From assembly GCA_047600805.1 (NCBI GenBank), contig JASGKG010000001.1, forward strand, positions 1,922,001 through 1,986,000: DNA of 64,000 bases, in the 5' to 3' direction. Position 1 is the first letter of the stretch. The number at the start of each line of letters is the position of its first letter. The notes below the pieces were generated by a model. It was given only the letters and a program-made list of their open reading frames with translations, had not been told where the DNA came from and did not search any database. A program made the position numbers and the translations under genes. The stretch is from JADKHC01 sp047600805. Its GTDB lineage: Bacteria; Verrucomicrobiota; Verrucomicrobiia; Opitutales; Opitutaceae. Below, piece by piece: positions 39,816-48,274 of this stretch.

Positions 39816-42620
39816 CTAAGTTCTCTGAACAACAGCAAAGGGCAGCTCAGTGAATAAATTCCGGAGATAGAGCGGCTCTTTCGCGGTGAGGATTCTACCA
39901 CTGAAAAGGTCCCGCCAAGTACCGGCATCGTCCAGTGCTGGCAACCGGGTGTCGTCCCACATCGGTCCGACCGGAGGAGTCCCCAGTTTCGCCGTCAGGC
40001 GCGGCACCGCCACCAACAAAGAAGCGTTCCCCCAGGTTCGGCGAAACGCGATCACATGGTCGGCGTAAATACCTTCCGCCAAGATCGGTTGATACTCGCC
40101 ATGCGAAAATAAATGCCGGTTCTCTGCCCGGAATTTTAGGAGCATTTGAGTAACACGCAGCTTGATCGTCCCATCGCGCCAATTTTCCAGCAATGCAGCG
40201 AACGTGGACGCGCCCGCAGCGTCCAGCATGCGTTGTCGCAACGCATAATCGACGTCCCGGCGATTATCAGGATCAACCAAACTAAAGTCCCAAATCTCGT
40301 TTCCTTGATAAAAGTCAGGGACGCCGGGCGAAGTGCACTTTAGAATGACCTGTGTAAGTGAGTTCACCATTCCCAGCCGCGATATCCTTTGTGCAGCGGG
40401 CACAAAGGAAGCGAGAAACGCTGACGCGGTATCCACGTTCAAAAGCCCATCGACAAAGCGGTCACAGGCGTCCAAGTACTGAACGTTGTTTTGGAGATAC
40501 GACGTGTGGAGCTTCGCTTCACTCACCGCTTTCCGGAAATATTCCCGCAGCCTCTTCCTAAACGTATCTTCGATCTGCGCCTGATCCAAAGGCCACGCAC
40601 CCAGCAACACCTGGAGCAAACGGTAAATATCCTGCGCGTCCGGCGCTGGCGCTCCATCGACAATCGTGGTGTACTTCTCCGCAAGGCCTTTCCATTCACG
40701 CAGCCAATTCTCCCACTCATCCGGCAACTCCGACAACGCATACAGCCTCGCGCGCACATCCTCGCTCATTTTGGTATCGTGCGTCGAAGTCGCCAGCAGC
40801 GAATGCGGTGAACGAGCCAGCCGATCACCATTGATGCGGTGGAATTCATCGATCGAGCCCGCCTGAAAACCAGGATCCCCGCCCACTTCGTTTAGAGCGA
40901 CCAGACGGTTGTAAGTATAAAAGGCCGTGTCCTCGACCGCCTTCGCCATGACGGCTCCGGTATATTGCTGAAAGGTGAGCACCCAGCTCAAAAGATCGTC
41001 TCGAAAATTCTCCGGCGCATTATCGGACGGATAAATGCCAATCAATAAATCGCGCACGAAATGAAAGGGCTCCGGATCGGCCCTCGGGTTGCGCATCAAA
41101 GCACGGGCACACGCTTCTTCCAAAACACGACGATCAGGTGGCGACACAGGATTTAGGCGTCGACGATAGGTTCGGTAAACGGGCATGGCCGCCATCAGTT
41201 CGCTCACGACCGTGGTGAGTTCGTGTCGGGTCAGATCGCGCCAGCGGCGATCCTCCGCCAGAATCTCCACCAGCTCTGCGCCCAAATTACTGACCGCGTT
41301 CACGAAAAGTTCGGCGATAATCTGACGCTTCTTTTCATAGATCGTGTCCGCATAGGAGACGTGATCGCCCGTGAAACTACGGTAGATTTCGTCGATGCGG
41401 CCTGCTGTCGCCGGGTTCACAAGCGCAGCGCTGAGTTGTGCGATAAACTCATAACCCGTGGTGCCGTGCGCCTGCCAGCGTTCCGGCAACACCTCCTCTC
41501 GAGCGAGTATCTTTTCCACCACTACGTACAACGGCTTCGACGCATCCGGGCGGTCCAAAGTTTGCAGCCGTTGGAGATAGTCTTCGGGTTGTCGAAGCCC
41601 ATCGATGTGATCAATGCGCAGCCCCGCCACTTTACCTTCTCGCACCAGCCGACCAAGAAGCTCATGGCATTCACGGAAGACATCGCTCTTTTCCATGTGA
41701 AGACCAACCAATGTATCGATGGCAAAAAAACGGCGGTAATTTATCTCGTGGGCACCCGTCTTCCAACGTGCAAGCCGATAGTGCTGCTTCTCGATTAGAG
41801 CGTGCAATTCGTTAAAGCTGTCCGGCACGCCAGCGACTCCATTGATCTCTTTGAGCCGTTCCGTGAGCCTTTCCTGCAACTTGGGATGTGAGCCGATGAA
41901 GCCGACAATCTGGCTCTTCAAATGCTCGACGGCGTCGGCGCGTTTCCGCGCTGTCTCCACGTCGGATAGCCCAGCCGGCTTGGGAAGATCGGCAAATTCA
42001 GTGATCGCACTGACGAGTGCGCCATAATCCTCGCCGCCAGTTTTTTTGAGATAAATAGGTTCAAGAATTCTCGCATACGAACTAGGGCTGATCGGCAAAC
42101 AGACATCGTAGTACTTCAGGGAAAACCCGTCTTGGTAAACGAGAGTGATTTTCCCCTGCTCAAGAATCTTCCCATAATGATCCTCCAATATTGGGACGAG
42201 CACCCGGGGGCGACCGGCTGATCCAGCCTCTTTCCAGTGAATGTCGAAGAAGCGGGCGTACGGCGACATCCTGCCGTTTTCCAAAACGTCGCACCACCAG
42301 CGGTTGAGCATGCCGGCAATGCCCATGTGGTTGGGGACAAAATCCAGCACCACATCGCAGTCGGCCCCGCGCAAGCGCTTTGTCAAAAGATCAAACCCAT
42401 CCCCACCTCCAATTTCTGGGTTGATTTTGCAATAGTCCGTCACGTCGTACCCATGTAAACTCCCGGGAACGGCGGAAAATATGGGCGACAAATAAAAGTC
42501 CGTGACGCCAAGAGACGTAAAATACGGCAGAAGCCCGCCCAGATCGTTAAACGTAAAGCGTCCGTTTAGCTGCACGCGATAGGTGCAGACGGGTACGTGC
42601 GAACTCTCGAGCAACGCCAT
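39816..42620 (-). CDS. treY: Maltooligosyl trehalose synthase
   Basis: This is a GH13 enzyme that turns the reducing-end alpha-1,4 bond of maltooligosaccharides into an alpha,alpha-1,1 bond. The motifs seen are an N-terminal TYRVQLNGRFTFNDL and YLSPIF, conserved region I DVVLDFVPNHMG, and the nucleophile region GLRIDHIDGL. An insert of several hundred residues typical of TreY separates the later motifs, and VPDFYQGNEIWDFSLVDPDNRRDVDY marks the end of the barrel. Length, 934 residues, is normal. It starts 3 bases after treZ and is translationally linked to it. Confidence 0.95.
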   Translation of the reverse strand: MALLESSHVPVCTYRVQLNGRFTFNDLGGLLPYFTSLGVTDFYLSPIFSAVPGSLHGYDVTDYCKINPEIGGGDGFDLLTKRLRGADCDVVLDFVPNHMGIAGMLNRWWCDVLENGRMSPYARFFDIHWKEAGSAGRPRVLVPILEDHYGKILEQGKITLVYQDGFSLKYYDVCLPISPSSYARILEPIYLKKTGGEDYGALVSAITEFADLPKPAGLSDVETARKRADAVEHLKSQIVGFIGSHPKLQERLTERLKEINGVAGVPDSFNELHALIEKQHYRLARWKTGAHEINYRRFFAIDTLVGLHMEKSDVFRECHELLGRLVREGKVAGLRIDHIDGLRQPEDYLQRLQTLDRPDASKPLYVVVEKILAREEVLPERWQAHGTTGYEFIAQLSAALVNPATAGRIDEIYRSFTGDHVSYADTIYEKKRQIIAELFVNAVSNLGAELVEILAEDRRWRDLTRHELTTVVSELMAAMPVYRTYRRRLNPVSPPDRRVLEEACARALMRNPRADPEPFHFVRDLLIGIYPSDNAPENFRDDLLSWVLTFQQYTGAVMAKAVEDTAFYTYNRLVALNEVGGDPGFQAGSIDEFHRINGDRLARSPHSLLATSTHDTKMSEDVRARLYALSELPDEWENWLREWKGLAEKYTTIVDGAPAPDAQDIYRLLQVLLGAWPLDQAQIEDTFRKRLREYFRKAVSEAKLHTSYLQNNVQYLDACDRFVDGLLNVDTASAFLASFVPAAQRISRLGMVNSLTQVILKCTSPGVPDFYQGNEIWDFSLVDPDNRRDVDYALRQRMLDAAGASTFAALLENWRDGTIKLRVTQMLLKFRAENRHLFSHGEYQPILAEGIYADHVIAFRRTWGNASLLVAVPRLTAKLGTPPVGPMWDDTRLPALDDAGTWRDLFSGRILTAKEPLYLRNLFTELPFAVVQRT

Positions 42621-42623
42621 GGA

Positions 42624-44480
42624 CTATTTCTCCACACGTGCCTCCAGCCACACTCCGCCTGGGCCCTTCAAGCCTTCGAAGCGTTGTCCGGAATCCACAT
42701 TGAGCTTACCTCCAAACCGCTTCGCTTCGCTGTGAAGCAAAATGGTCCACTCGGTTCCACCGGGAGGCTGCAGTTCGGCGGGAAAATCGCGCGTCAGCGT
42801 GACTGGCTGAAAAGCGACGAGCAGCAACCAATGCCTATCTTCACTCTTATAGCGAATGCCGATCGCCGTATTCCAAAGCTGTACATGCCAGTTTGCTCTT
42901 TCGCGCGTTTTCTCAGTCAGCGCCGACTTCCTCTGGCGGAAACACTCTCGATAAAGTTCGAAAACGGAAGCGTGGGAACCGCTCTCGCGCTCGGACCAGT
43001 TTAGCTTGGATCGCTCGAAAGTTTGCTCTTCCTCCGGATCAGGAATCACGTCCGGATTCCAATGTTGACCGAGTCGTTCGAATTCTCGGCAGCGTCCAAT
43101 CGAGATCATTCGGCCGAGTTCCCCTCCGTGGTTGGTGAAAAAAAGAAATGGCGCCGTCGACGCCCATTCCTGGCCCATGAATAACAGGGGCGCATAGGGG
43201 CTGAGGCAGAGCAGCATCGAAGCCGCTCGATATTGCGCGGGGGGAACCAACTGGCTGATCCTATCGCCCGTCGGCCGGTTTCCGATCTGGTCGTGATTTT
43301 CGATGCAATACACGAACGACGATGCGGGCAAATGGCTGCAAAAGCTTCCCCGATCCCTGCCCTTCCAAGGGCTATAAGGTTGCCCCCGGTACGTCCATCC
43401 ATGGGCCAGCGTCGAGGCAAGGTCTTCTGGTCGGCCGCCGTACGCAGCAAAATAGGACTCCTGGATGTCGGTAAGCGCCACGCGAACCTGATGATGGAAA
43501 TCGTCAGCCCAAACCGCGTCCATTCCCAGCCCGCCCTCCCCTCGTGACGTGATCAGGGTCGCGTCGTTTCTCTCGTCCTCTGCGATCAAAAATCCCCCTC
43601 GAGCATGGACCGCCTCCGCAAGCACGGAGAGAAAGTGCGGTGTGGAATTGTCGGTAATCGCATGGGTGGCGTCGAGACGCAAGCCGTCCACCCTGTATTC
43701 GTCCAGCCAGTACAAAGCGTTCCCTAGAAGAAAATCACGAACAGGCTGACTGTTTTCTCCCTGAAGGTTAAACGACTGTCCCCAGGGATTTGTTTGGTCC
43801 TCGAGCATGTAGTACTGGCTGTAGAAAGAAAGGTAATTACCGGAGGGTCCCATATGGTTATAGACCACGTCTAGGATAACAGCCAGCCCGAGCCCGTGCG
43901 CAGCGTCGGTGAGCGCGCGCAAATCGTCAGGCCGCCCATAGCATCGCGCTGGAGCGTAAAGCGAAACGCCGTCATAACCCCAGTTCCGATCTCCTCCGAA
44001 ATCGCCAACAGGCATAACTTCTATCGCCTCGACACCTAGATCCCGAACCGCTTCCAACCTCTCAATAGCCGCGGCGTACGTTCCCTCGGGAGTAAACGTT
44101 CCAATATGCAGCTCGTAGGTGGCTTGCCCACTCCATCTCGGGCGAACCCAGTTCGTCGCTCTCCATGGATAAACCGCCGGATCGATGCACTCGGAAGGAC
44201 CGTGAACTCCTTGTGGTTGGAACCTGGATACGACGTCGGGCAAAAGGCGACCGCTCGACAGCTTGTACTGATAGAGATCGCCAGCTCGACCCTCTGGATC
44301 AAAAACAGACCAGTATCCACCCTCTTCGCGCTCAAGAGCCAAGCTCCGGATTGCTCCGCGTGCCGTGACGACAACGCTCATTTCCGGTTCTTCCGGCGCC
44401 CATACGCGATACGTGACGCCATCGGGCGCAACTTGCGCTCCGACTGCACAGCGGGAGCTCTGCAATTGTTGTGAAGACAT
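42624..44480 (-). CDS. treZ: Maltooligosyl trehalose trehalohydrolase
   Basis: This GH13 enzyme releases trehalose from the product of TreY. A carbohydrate-binding/beta-sandwich N-terminal domain (about 1-100, RVWAPEEPEM) precedes the barrel. The barrel has region I VILDVVYNHMGPSGNYL, nucleophile GLRLDATHAI, acid Glu region FLIAEDERND, and CIENHDQIGN with the last catalytic Asp. All catalytic residues are present. Length, 618 residues, is usual. It follows glgX by 9 bases and precedes treY by 3, the standard gene order for this pathway. Confidence 0.95.
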   Translation of the reverse strand: MSSQQLQSSRCAVGAQVAPDGVTYRVWAPEEPEMSVVVTARGAIRSLALEREEGGYWSVFDPEGRAGDLYQYKLSSGRLLPDVVSRFQPQGVHGPSECIDPAVYPWRATNWVRPRWSGQATYELHIGTFTPEGTYAAAIERLEAVRDLGVEAIEVMPVGDFGGDRNWGYDGVSLYAPARCYGRPDDLRALTDAAHGLGLAVILDVVYNHMGPSGNYLSFYSQYYMLEDQTNPWGQSFNLQGENSQPVRDFLLGNALYWLDEYRVDGLRLDATHAITDNSTPHFLSVLAEAVHARGGFLIAEDERNDATLITSRGEGGLGMDAVWADDFHHQVRVALTDIQESYFAAYGGRPEDLASTLAHGWTYRGQPYSPWKGRDRGSFCSHLPASSFVYCIENHDQIGNRPTGDRISQLVPPAQYRAASMLLCLSPYAPLLFMGQEWASTAPFLFFTNHGGELGRMISIGRCREFERLGQHWNPDVIPDPEEEQTFERSKLNWSERESGSHASVFELYRECFRQRKSALTEKTRERANWHVQLWNTAIGIRYKSEDRHWLLLVAFQPVTLTRDFPAELQPPGGTEWTILLHSEAKRFGGKLNVDSGQRFEGLKGPGGVWLEARVEK

Positions 44481-44489
44481 CGCTTATTT

Positions 44490-46715
44490 TCAGGATGGTT
44501 GCGAACGCGATAAAACCACCAGAGCACGCGGATGTATTTTCACGACCTTGCTCCTGCCCAGCCGCTCTCGGCCGCTCGTGTCCACAACCAGTTGCCAGTT
44601 ACCATGCTGCTGATGGGTCGGGAGCGTGAAATCGACAGGTTCGTGGTGGGCGTTGAGGAGGAGAAGAAAATCATCGTCCACCGTCCGCCGACCGTCGCGA
44701 TCGCGAATCTCGGGCGCAAACCCGGGCAATAGCATGCCCAGCGTCCGCATCCAACCACCCGTCTCCCAGTCCTCTTTTTGCATTTCTTTTCCGTCCGCTC
44801 GGAACCACTGAACGTGGCAGTCGGGAGCAAGCGGTCCGACGTCGCGTTCACGATAACTCCTCCGCCGATAATTGGGATGTCCCTGACGGAGCGCTACGAT
44901 GGCCCGAGCGTATTCGAAAAAGCGTTGCTGCCGCTCGTCCCATTTCCAATTCATCCAGGAAATTTCAGTGTCCTGACAGTAGGCGTTGTTGTTGCCGTTT
45001 TGCGTGCGGCCCACTTCATCGCCGCCGCAAATCATCGGCACGCCCTGGGCCAGAATTAGCGATGCCCAAAGGTTTCGCTTTTGACGCTCTCGAAGCTCTA
45101 TGATCGCAGGATCTTCGGTGGGACCTTCGGCACCGCAGTTCCACGAGTTGTTATCGTCGGATCCGTCCTTGTTGTCGTCTTTATTGGCCTCGTTGTGCTT
45201 GTGATCGTAACTCACCAAATCATGCAGCGTGAACCCGTCGTGAGCTGTGATGAAGTTGATGCTGGCAGAAGGTTGGCGCCCTGTCGGTTCATAGAGGTCG
45301 GCGCTGCCGCCCAGCCGCGTGGCGATTTCGGAGTGGAGCCCCATGTCGCCTTTCCAGAATTTTCGCACCGTGTCGCGGAAGCGACCGTTCCACTCCGCCC
45401 AACCCACGGGAAATTTGCCGACTTGGTAGCCGCCCTCTCCCAAATCCCACGGCTCGGCTATCAACTTCACCGTCGCGAGAGTGGGATCCTGGTACAACGT
45501 ATTGAAAAAAGTGCCGAGCTGGTTCACATCGCGCAGTTCGCGGGCCAGAGCGGCGGCGAGGTCGAACCGGAAGCCATCGACATGCATCTCACTCACCCAG
45601 TACCGCAAACTGTCCATCAGCAACTGCAGGCAGTGCTGGTTGACCATGCTGAGGGTGTTTCCGCAACCGGTGTAATCCATGTAGTAACGCGGGTCCTCCT
45701 GAACGGTGCGATAGTACCCGAGGTTATCGATTCCCCGGAACGAAAGGGTAGGCCCTGCGTGGTTTCCTTCAGCCGTATGGTTGTAAACGACGTCGAGGAC
45801 GACCTCGAAGCCGGCGTTATGAAAACGCTTAACCATTTCCTTGAATTCTCGCACCACGCCGCCCGGATCCTTCGTGGAGCTGTACGATGGTTCCGGCGTG
45901 AAAAACCCCAGCGTGTTGTAGCCCCAGTAATTGCGGAGCCCTTTTTCGACGAGGTGGCGATCTTGAACAAAATAGTGCACGGGCATGAGTTCCACCGTGG
46001 TCACGCCTAACTTGTGCAAATGCTCCAGCACCGGTTCTGAGGCCATTCCCAGATAAGTCCCGCGGAGTTCAGGAGGAATATCGGGATGGAGCTTTGTCAT
46101 TCCCCGCACGTGAGCCTCGTAAATCACTGTTTCAGTCCAGGGAATGTCCGGTCGCTCTTCGTCGCTCCAATCAAAACTCTCATCAATCACCGCGGCCAAC
46201 GGAGCGTGCGCACCGCTGTCACGCGTATCCATTGAAAGGTCCCCGTCAGCATGACCAATCTGATAACCGAACAGTTCGTCTCCCCAACGGAGATCCCGAC
46301 CTATGGCTTTGGCATATGGATCAAGCAGCAGCTTGTTCGGATTAAACCGCAGTCCTTCCTTTGGCGAATAAGGGCCAAAAACTCGATACCCGTAAAGCTG
46401 CTGGGGCCGTACGCCGGGAAGGTAGATATGCCAAATTCCGTTTGTCCGCTCGCGGAGGCGGATTCGATGCGACTCGTGCGCCTGGTCAACATGGTCGAAC
46501 AAGCACAACTCCACGCGTTCGGCCGCGGCTGAGTAGATGGCAAAATTGACACCGGCGCCGTCCCAAGTCGCGCCCTGTGGAAACGGCTTTCCGGGCCTTT
46601 CTGTGGGAGGAAGAATTTCTGCCGTTGCCGCTTTCGCTTTGGCACGCGGGGGTACTCTCCCGGACAGTCCCACGGCGAGGGGAGCAATTTCAGTCAATTT
46701 CGTATCTGTATTCAT
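44490..46715 (-). CDS. glgX: Glycogen debranching enzyme (TreX/GlgX-type isoamylase)
   Basis: This is a GH13 debranching enzyme that hydrolyses alpha-1,6 links so that linear glucan reaches TreY. A CBM48 domain (about 45-190: GATWDGAGVNFAIYSAAAERVELCLFD) precedes the catalytic barrel. The barrel has DVVYNHTAEGN, GFRFDLAAAL (nucleophile), LIAEPWD (acid Glu) and ITAHDGFTLHDLVSYDHKHNEANKDDNKDG, which is distinctive of GlgX. I start it at MNTDTKL; an ATG 33 bases upstream is also in frame. It is the first gene of the trehalose operon, with about 85 non-coding bases before it. Confidence 0.95.
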   Translation of the reverse strand: MNTDTKLTEIAPLAVGLSGRVPPRAKAKAATAEILPPTERPGKPFPQGATWDGAGVNFAIYSAAAERVELCLFDHVDQAHESHRIRLRERTNGIWHIYLPGVRPQQLYGYRVFGPYSPKEGLRFNPNKLLLDPYAKAIGRDLRWGDELFGYQIGHADGDLSMDTRDSGAHAPLAAVIDESFDWSDEERPDIPWTETVIYEAHVRGMTKLHPDIPPELRGTYLGMASEPVLEHLHKLGVTTVELMPVHYFVQDRHLVEKGLRNYWGYNTLGFFTPEPSYSSTKDPGGVVREFKEMVKRFHNAGFEVVLDVVYNHTAEGNHAGPTLSFRGIDNLGYYRTVQEDPRYYMDYTGCGNTLSMVNQHCLQLLMDSLRYWVSEMHVDGFRFDLAAALARELRDVNQLGTFFNTLYQDPTLATVKLIAEPWDLGEGGYQVGKFPVGWAEWNGRFRDTVRKFWKGDMGLHSEIATRLGGSADLYEPTGRQPSASINFITAHDGFTLHDLVSYDHKHNEANKDDNKDGSDDNNSWNCGAEGPTEDPAIIELRERQKRNLWASLILAQGVPMICGGDEVGRTQNGNNNAYCQDTEISWMNWKWDERQQRFFEYARAIVALRQGHPNYRRRSYRERDVGPLAPDCHVQWFRADGKEMQKEDWETGGWMRTLGMLLPGFAPEIRDRDGRRTVDDDFLLLLNAHHEPVDFTLPTHQQHGNWQLVVDTSGRERLGRSKVVKIHPRALVVLSRSQPS

Positions 46716-46802
46716 AGTCGATGGGCGCAGCCGTACAATGCGCTGCACCAGCGCGTATGCATCGCATCGCGCTGGCTCTTAAAGAAGGTTCGTGTTGAGC
46801 GT

Positions 46803-47066
46803 TCAGCCGAGGGCTGAGCGGCCCGAGGACTTGCCTCGTCCGGAAGAGCGCTGAGCGCGGCCTCCTGTCGCTCCTGCTCCGGCCAGGGACATCGTGCCAC
46901 TTCCGCCCGCCGTCACCGCGGTCGGCTCAGGAGTCGTTTGAAGCTGGCGCTCGGCCTCGAGCCAATAATCGAGGTCACGGCCTTCTTGCCTGCCCCCTTG
47001 TTCCCAAAGCTCGCGAGCACGTTTTGAAATTTGTTCCGGATCTATATTCGAAGAATCTGGTTTCAT
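46803..47066 (-). CDS. DUF2934 small protein, 87 residues
   Basis: The N-terminal 45 residues fit DUF2934: ISKRARELWEQGGRQEGRDLDYWLEAERQL, a short helix pair with the conserved RARELWE, G and WLEAE residues. The C-terminal half is a Gly/Ser/Arg-rich, probably disordered tail. The role is unknown, but the family occurs with osmotic-stress and dehydration genes. The open frame continues upstream to 47405, but that part is antisense to nothing useful and shows no family, so ATG 47066 is chosen. It lies upstream of glgX on the same strand, 87 bases away. Confidence 0.75.
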   Translation of the reverse strand: MKPDSSNIDPEQISKRARELWEQGGRQEGRDLDYWLEAERQLQTTPEPTAVTAGGSGTMSLAGAGATGGRAQRSSGRGKSSGRSALG

Positions 47067-47155
47067 GTATTCACGATAACAAAGTCGGAAGCCCTGTATA
47101 TCAGGGCGATCAGCCGCGGCCGCACCCGGACCAGTCCCGATGCGGCGCAGGGCAT

Positions 47156-47473
47156 TCACTTGACCGATAGCTTGTTCTCTACTTTTTGGACGCCGGCCAC
47201 TTGCTTGGCCAATTCGCCAGCGCGAGACTTTTGCGCAGCGGTGTCTACAAACCCACTCAGCTCCACCGTGCCTTTGAAGGTTTGCACGTGGACATCGAGC
47301 GCGCTCACTTGTGAGTCGCGGGCCATCTCGGCTTTCACTTTCGTCGTGATCGCGCCGTCGTCGATGTATTCTCCGGTACTTTGTTTGGTCGAGGAGCCAG
47401 CGCATCCGCCGAACCAGGCGGCCGCAGACAAAACTAACGTTGAGATAACGATTCGAGTTATTGGATTTTTCAT
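47156..47473 (-). CDS. BON-domain lipoprotein
   Basis: A lipoprotein signal (MKNPITRIVISTLVLSAAAWFGGC, lipidated Cys 24) is followed by a single BON domain (about 35-105). It has the pattern DGAITTKVKAEMARDSQVSALDVHVQTFKGTVELSGFVDTAAQKSRAGELAKQVAGVQKVENKL, as in OsmY-type osmotic-stress proteins, which bind phospholipid. Length, 105 residues, is typical for a one-domain member. A TATATAA box lies about 6 bases before the ATG and another TATAAT-like box about 35 upstream. No Shine-Dalgarno is seen. Confidence 0.9.
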   Translation of the reverse strand: MKNPITRIVISTLVLSAAAWFGGCAGSSTKQSTGEYIDDGAITTKVKAEMARDSQVSALDVHVQTFKGTVELSGFVDTAAQKSRAGELAKQVAGVQKVENKLSVK

Positions 47474-47529
47474 AGGTTATATAGGACTTGAAACAAAATT
47501 ATAGAGACGGCCCGCGCGTTACACGAAAC

Positions 47530-47560
47530 AGCAGCCCGCCGCAGACCACGACGGGCTGCT
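47530..47560 (-). terminator. Probable terminator hairpin after the DUF892 gene
   Basis: The arms AGCAGCCCG (47530-47538) and CGGGCTGCT (47552-47560) pair perfectly around a 13-base loop. It lies 23 bases past the stop of the DUF892 gene on the minus strand. Only a short T tract (GTTTC) follows, so strength is uncertain. Confidence 0.5.
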
Positions 47561-47582
47561 CATCTGTAACCGCTCTATCCAA

Positions 47583-48077
47583 CTACGGTTTAGCCTCCGC
47601 GTTGATTGAAGAGGCAATCGCCGTCAAAGTCTTGTCCGTGTCGGCCTCCTCATCGAGCGTCTCTTGGAGAAGCTCCGCGACTTCCGTATAGCCGAGGACA
47701 TCGGCGAAGGTGCGGACTGTGCCGTAACCAGCGATTTCGTAGTGCTCGACCTTCTGCGCGGCGCAAATGAGCGCGGCGTCTTTTGTCGAGGGAGAAGCGT
47801 CTTCTTCCACTTTCTCTTCGCCTTCTGCGATCAACCCTTCCATCGCTTTGCACTTTTTAGCTTTCGCCGGGACATCGAGCAATTCAAAGACCCGCTCGAG
47901 CCTTTCGACATGGCCTTCGGTTTGTGACAAATGTTCCGTGAAGCCTTCTTTCAAGTCTTCACTGCTCGCGGCTTCGGCCATTTTGGGCAGAGCTTTCACG
48001 AGTTGTTGTTCCGCACTATAAAGATCCATGAGTTCGTCGATAAGAACGTCCCGCAAGGTTTCGATTTTGTTACTCAT
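47583..48077 (-). CDS. DUF892 (YciE/YciF-like) ferritin-like protein
   Basis: This is a 164-residue four-helix-bundle protein. The family opening LIDELMDLYSAEQQLVKALPKMAEAA is intact and the ferritin-type metal ligands recur: E in ELMDLY, E and H in EHLSQTEGHVERLE, E and H in QKVEHYEIAGY, E in LQETLDEEADTDKTL. The acidic loop EEKVEEDASPSTKDAA is usual. It probably binds a di-iron centre in general stress. ATG 48077 is the family start. A TTATATC box lies 5 bases before it, and a sigma54-like element with a GGCATTTTGCG dyad lies further upstream. Confidence 0.92.
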   Translation of the reverse strand: MSNKIETLRDVLIDELMDLYSAEQQLVKALPKMAEAASSEDLKEGFTEHLSQTEGHVERLERVFELLDVPAKAKKCKAMEGLIAEGEEKVEEDASPSTKDAALICAAQKVEHYEIAGYGTVRTFADVLGYTEVAELLQETLDEEADTDKTLTAIASSINAEAKP

Positions 48078-48130
48078 TTTGATATAAGTTGAGGTTTGGT
48101 TTAGAGGTTCAGATTTGCATCCCGACGTTC

Positions 48131-48145
48131 GCACTGCGCATGCCA
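48131..48145 (-). promoter_or_regulatory. Weak sigma54-like element upstream of the DUF892 gene
   Basis: On the minus strand this reads TGGCATGCGCAGTGC: GG and GC are ten bases apart, TGGCAT matches, but the -12 block is GTGC instead of TTGC. A start site near 48119 would give a leader of about 42 bases. Confidence 0.35.
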
Positions 48146-48235
48146 GCAGAAGGGATGGCATCATAACCATCTAATCCTTAGCATCATGTGAACGATGCTG
48201 CCAAACCCAGCGCGGCAAGCGCGGTGGCTCGTAGC

Positions 48236-48245
48236 GCAAAATGCC
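48236..48245. promoter_or_regulatory. Activator-site-like GGCATTTTGC upstream of the DUF892 gene
   Basis: On the minus strand GGCATTTTGC(G) matches the first activator dyad of module copies A and B at ten of eleven bases, and lies about 91 bases upstream of the weak sigma54-like element. A looser GGCCTTTGC lies about 43 bases further upstream, inside the 3' end of the neighbouring transporter gene. Confidence 0.35.
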
Positions 48246-48274
48246 TAGGCTATTTCGCAGTTTGCAGCGCCGCC

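Noticed and set aside
47067..47405. Upstream extension of the DUF2934 frame
   Set aside because: Overlaps the BON lipoprotein gene in another frame and is Arg/His-rich with no family; the DUF2934 domain begins at 47066.
47555..47600. Minus-strand stretch GTAGTTGGATAGAGCGG resembling a tRNA D arm
   Set aside because: No matching acceptor stem, anticodon arm or T arm is present; the sequence overlaps the stop of the DUF892 gene and its terminator hairpin.
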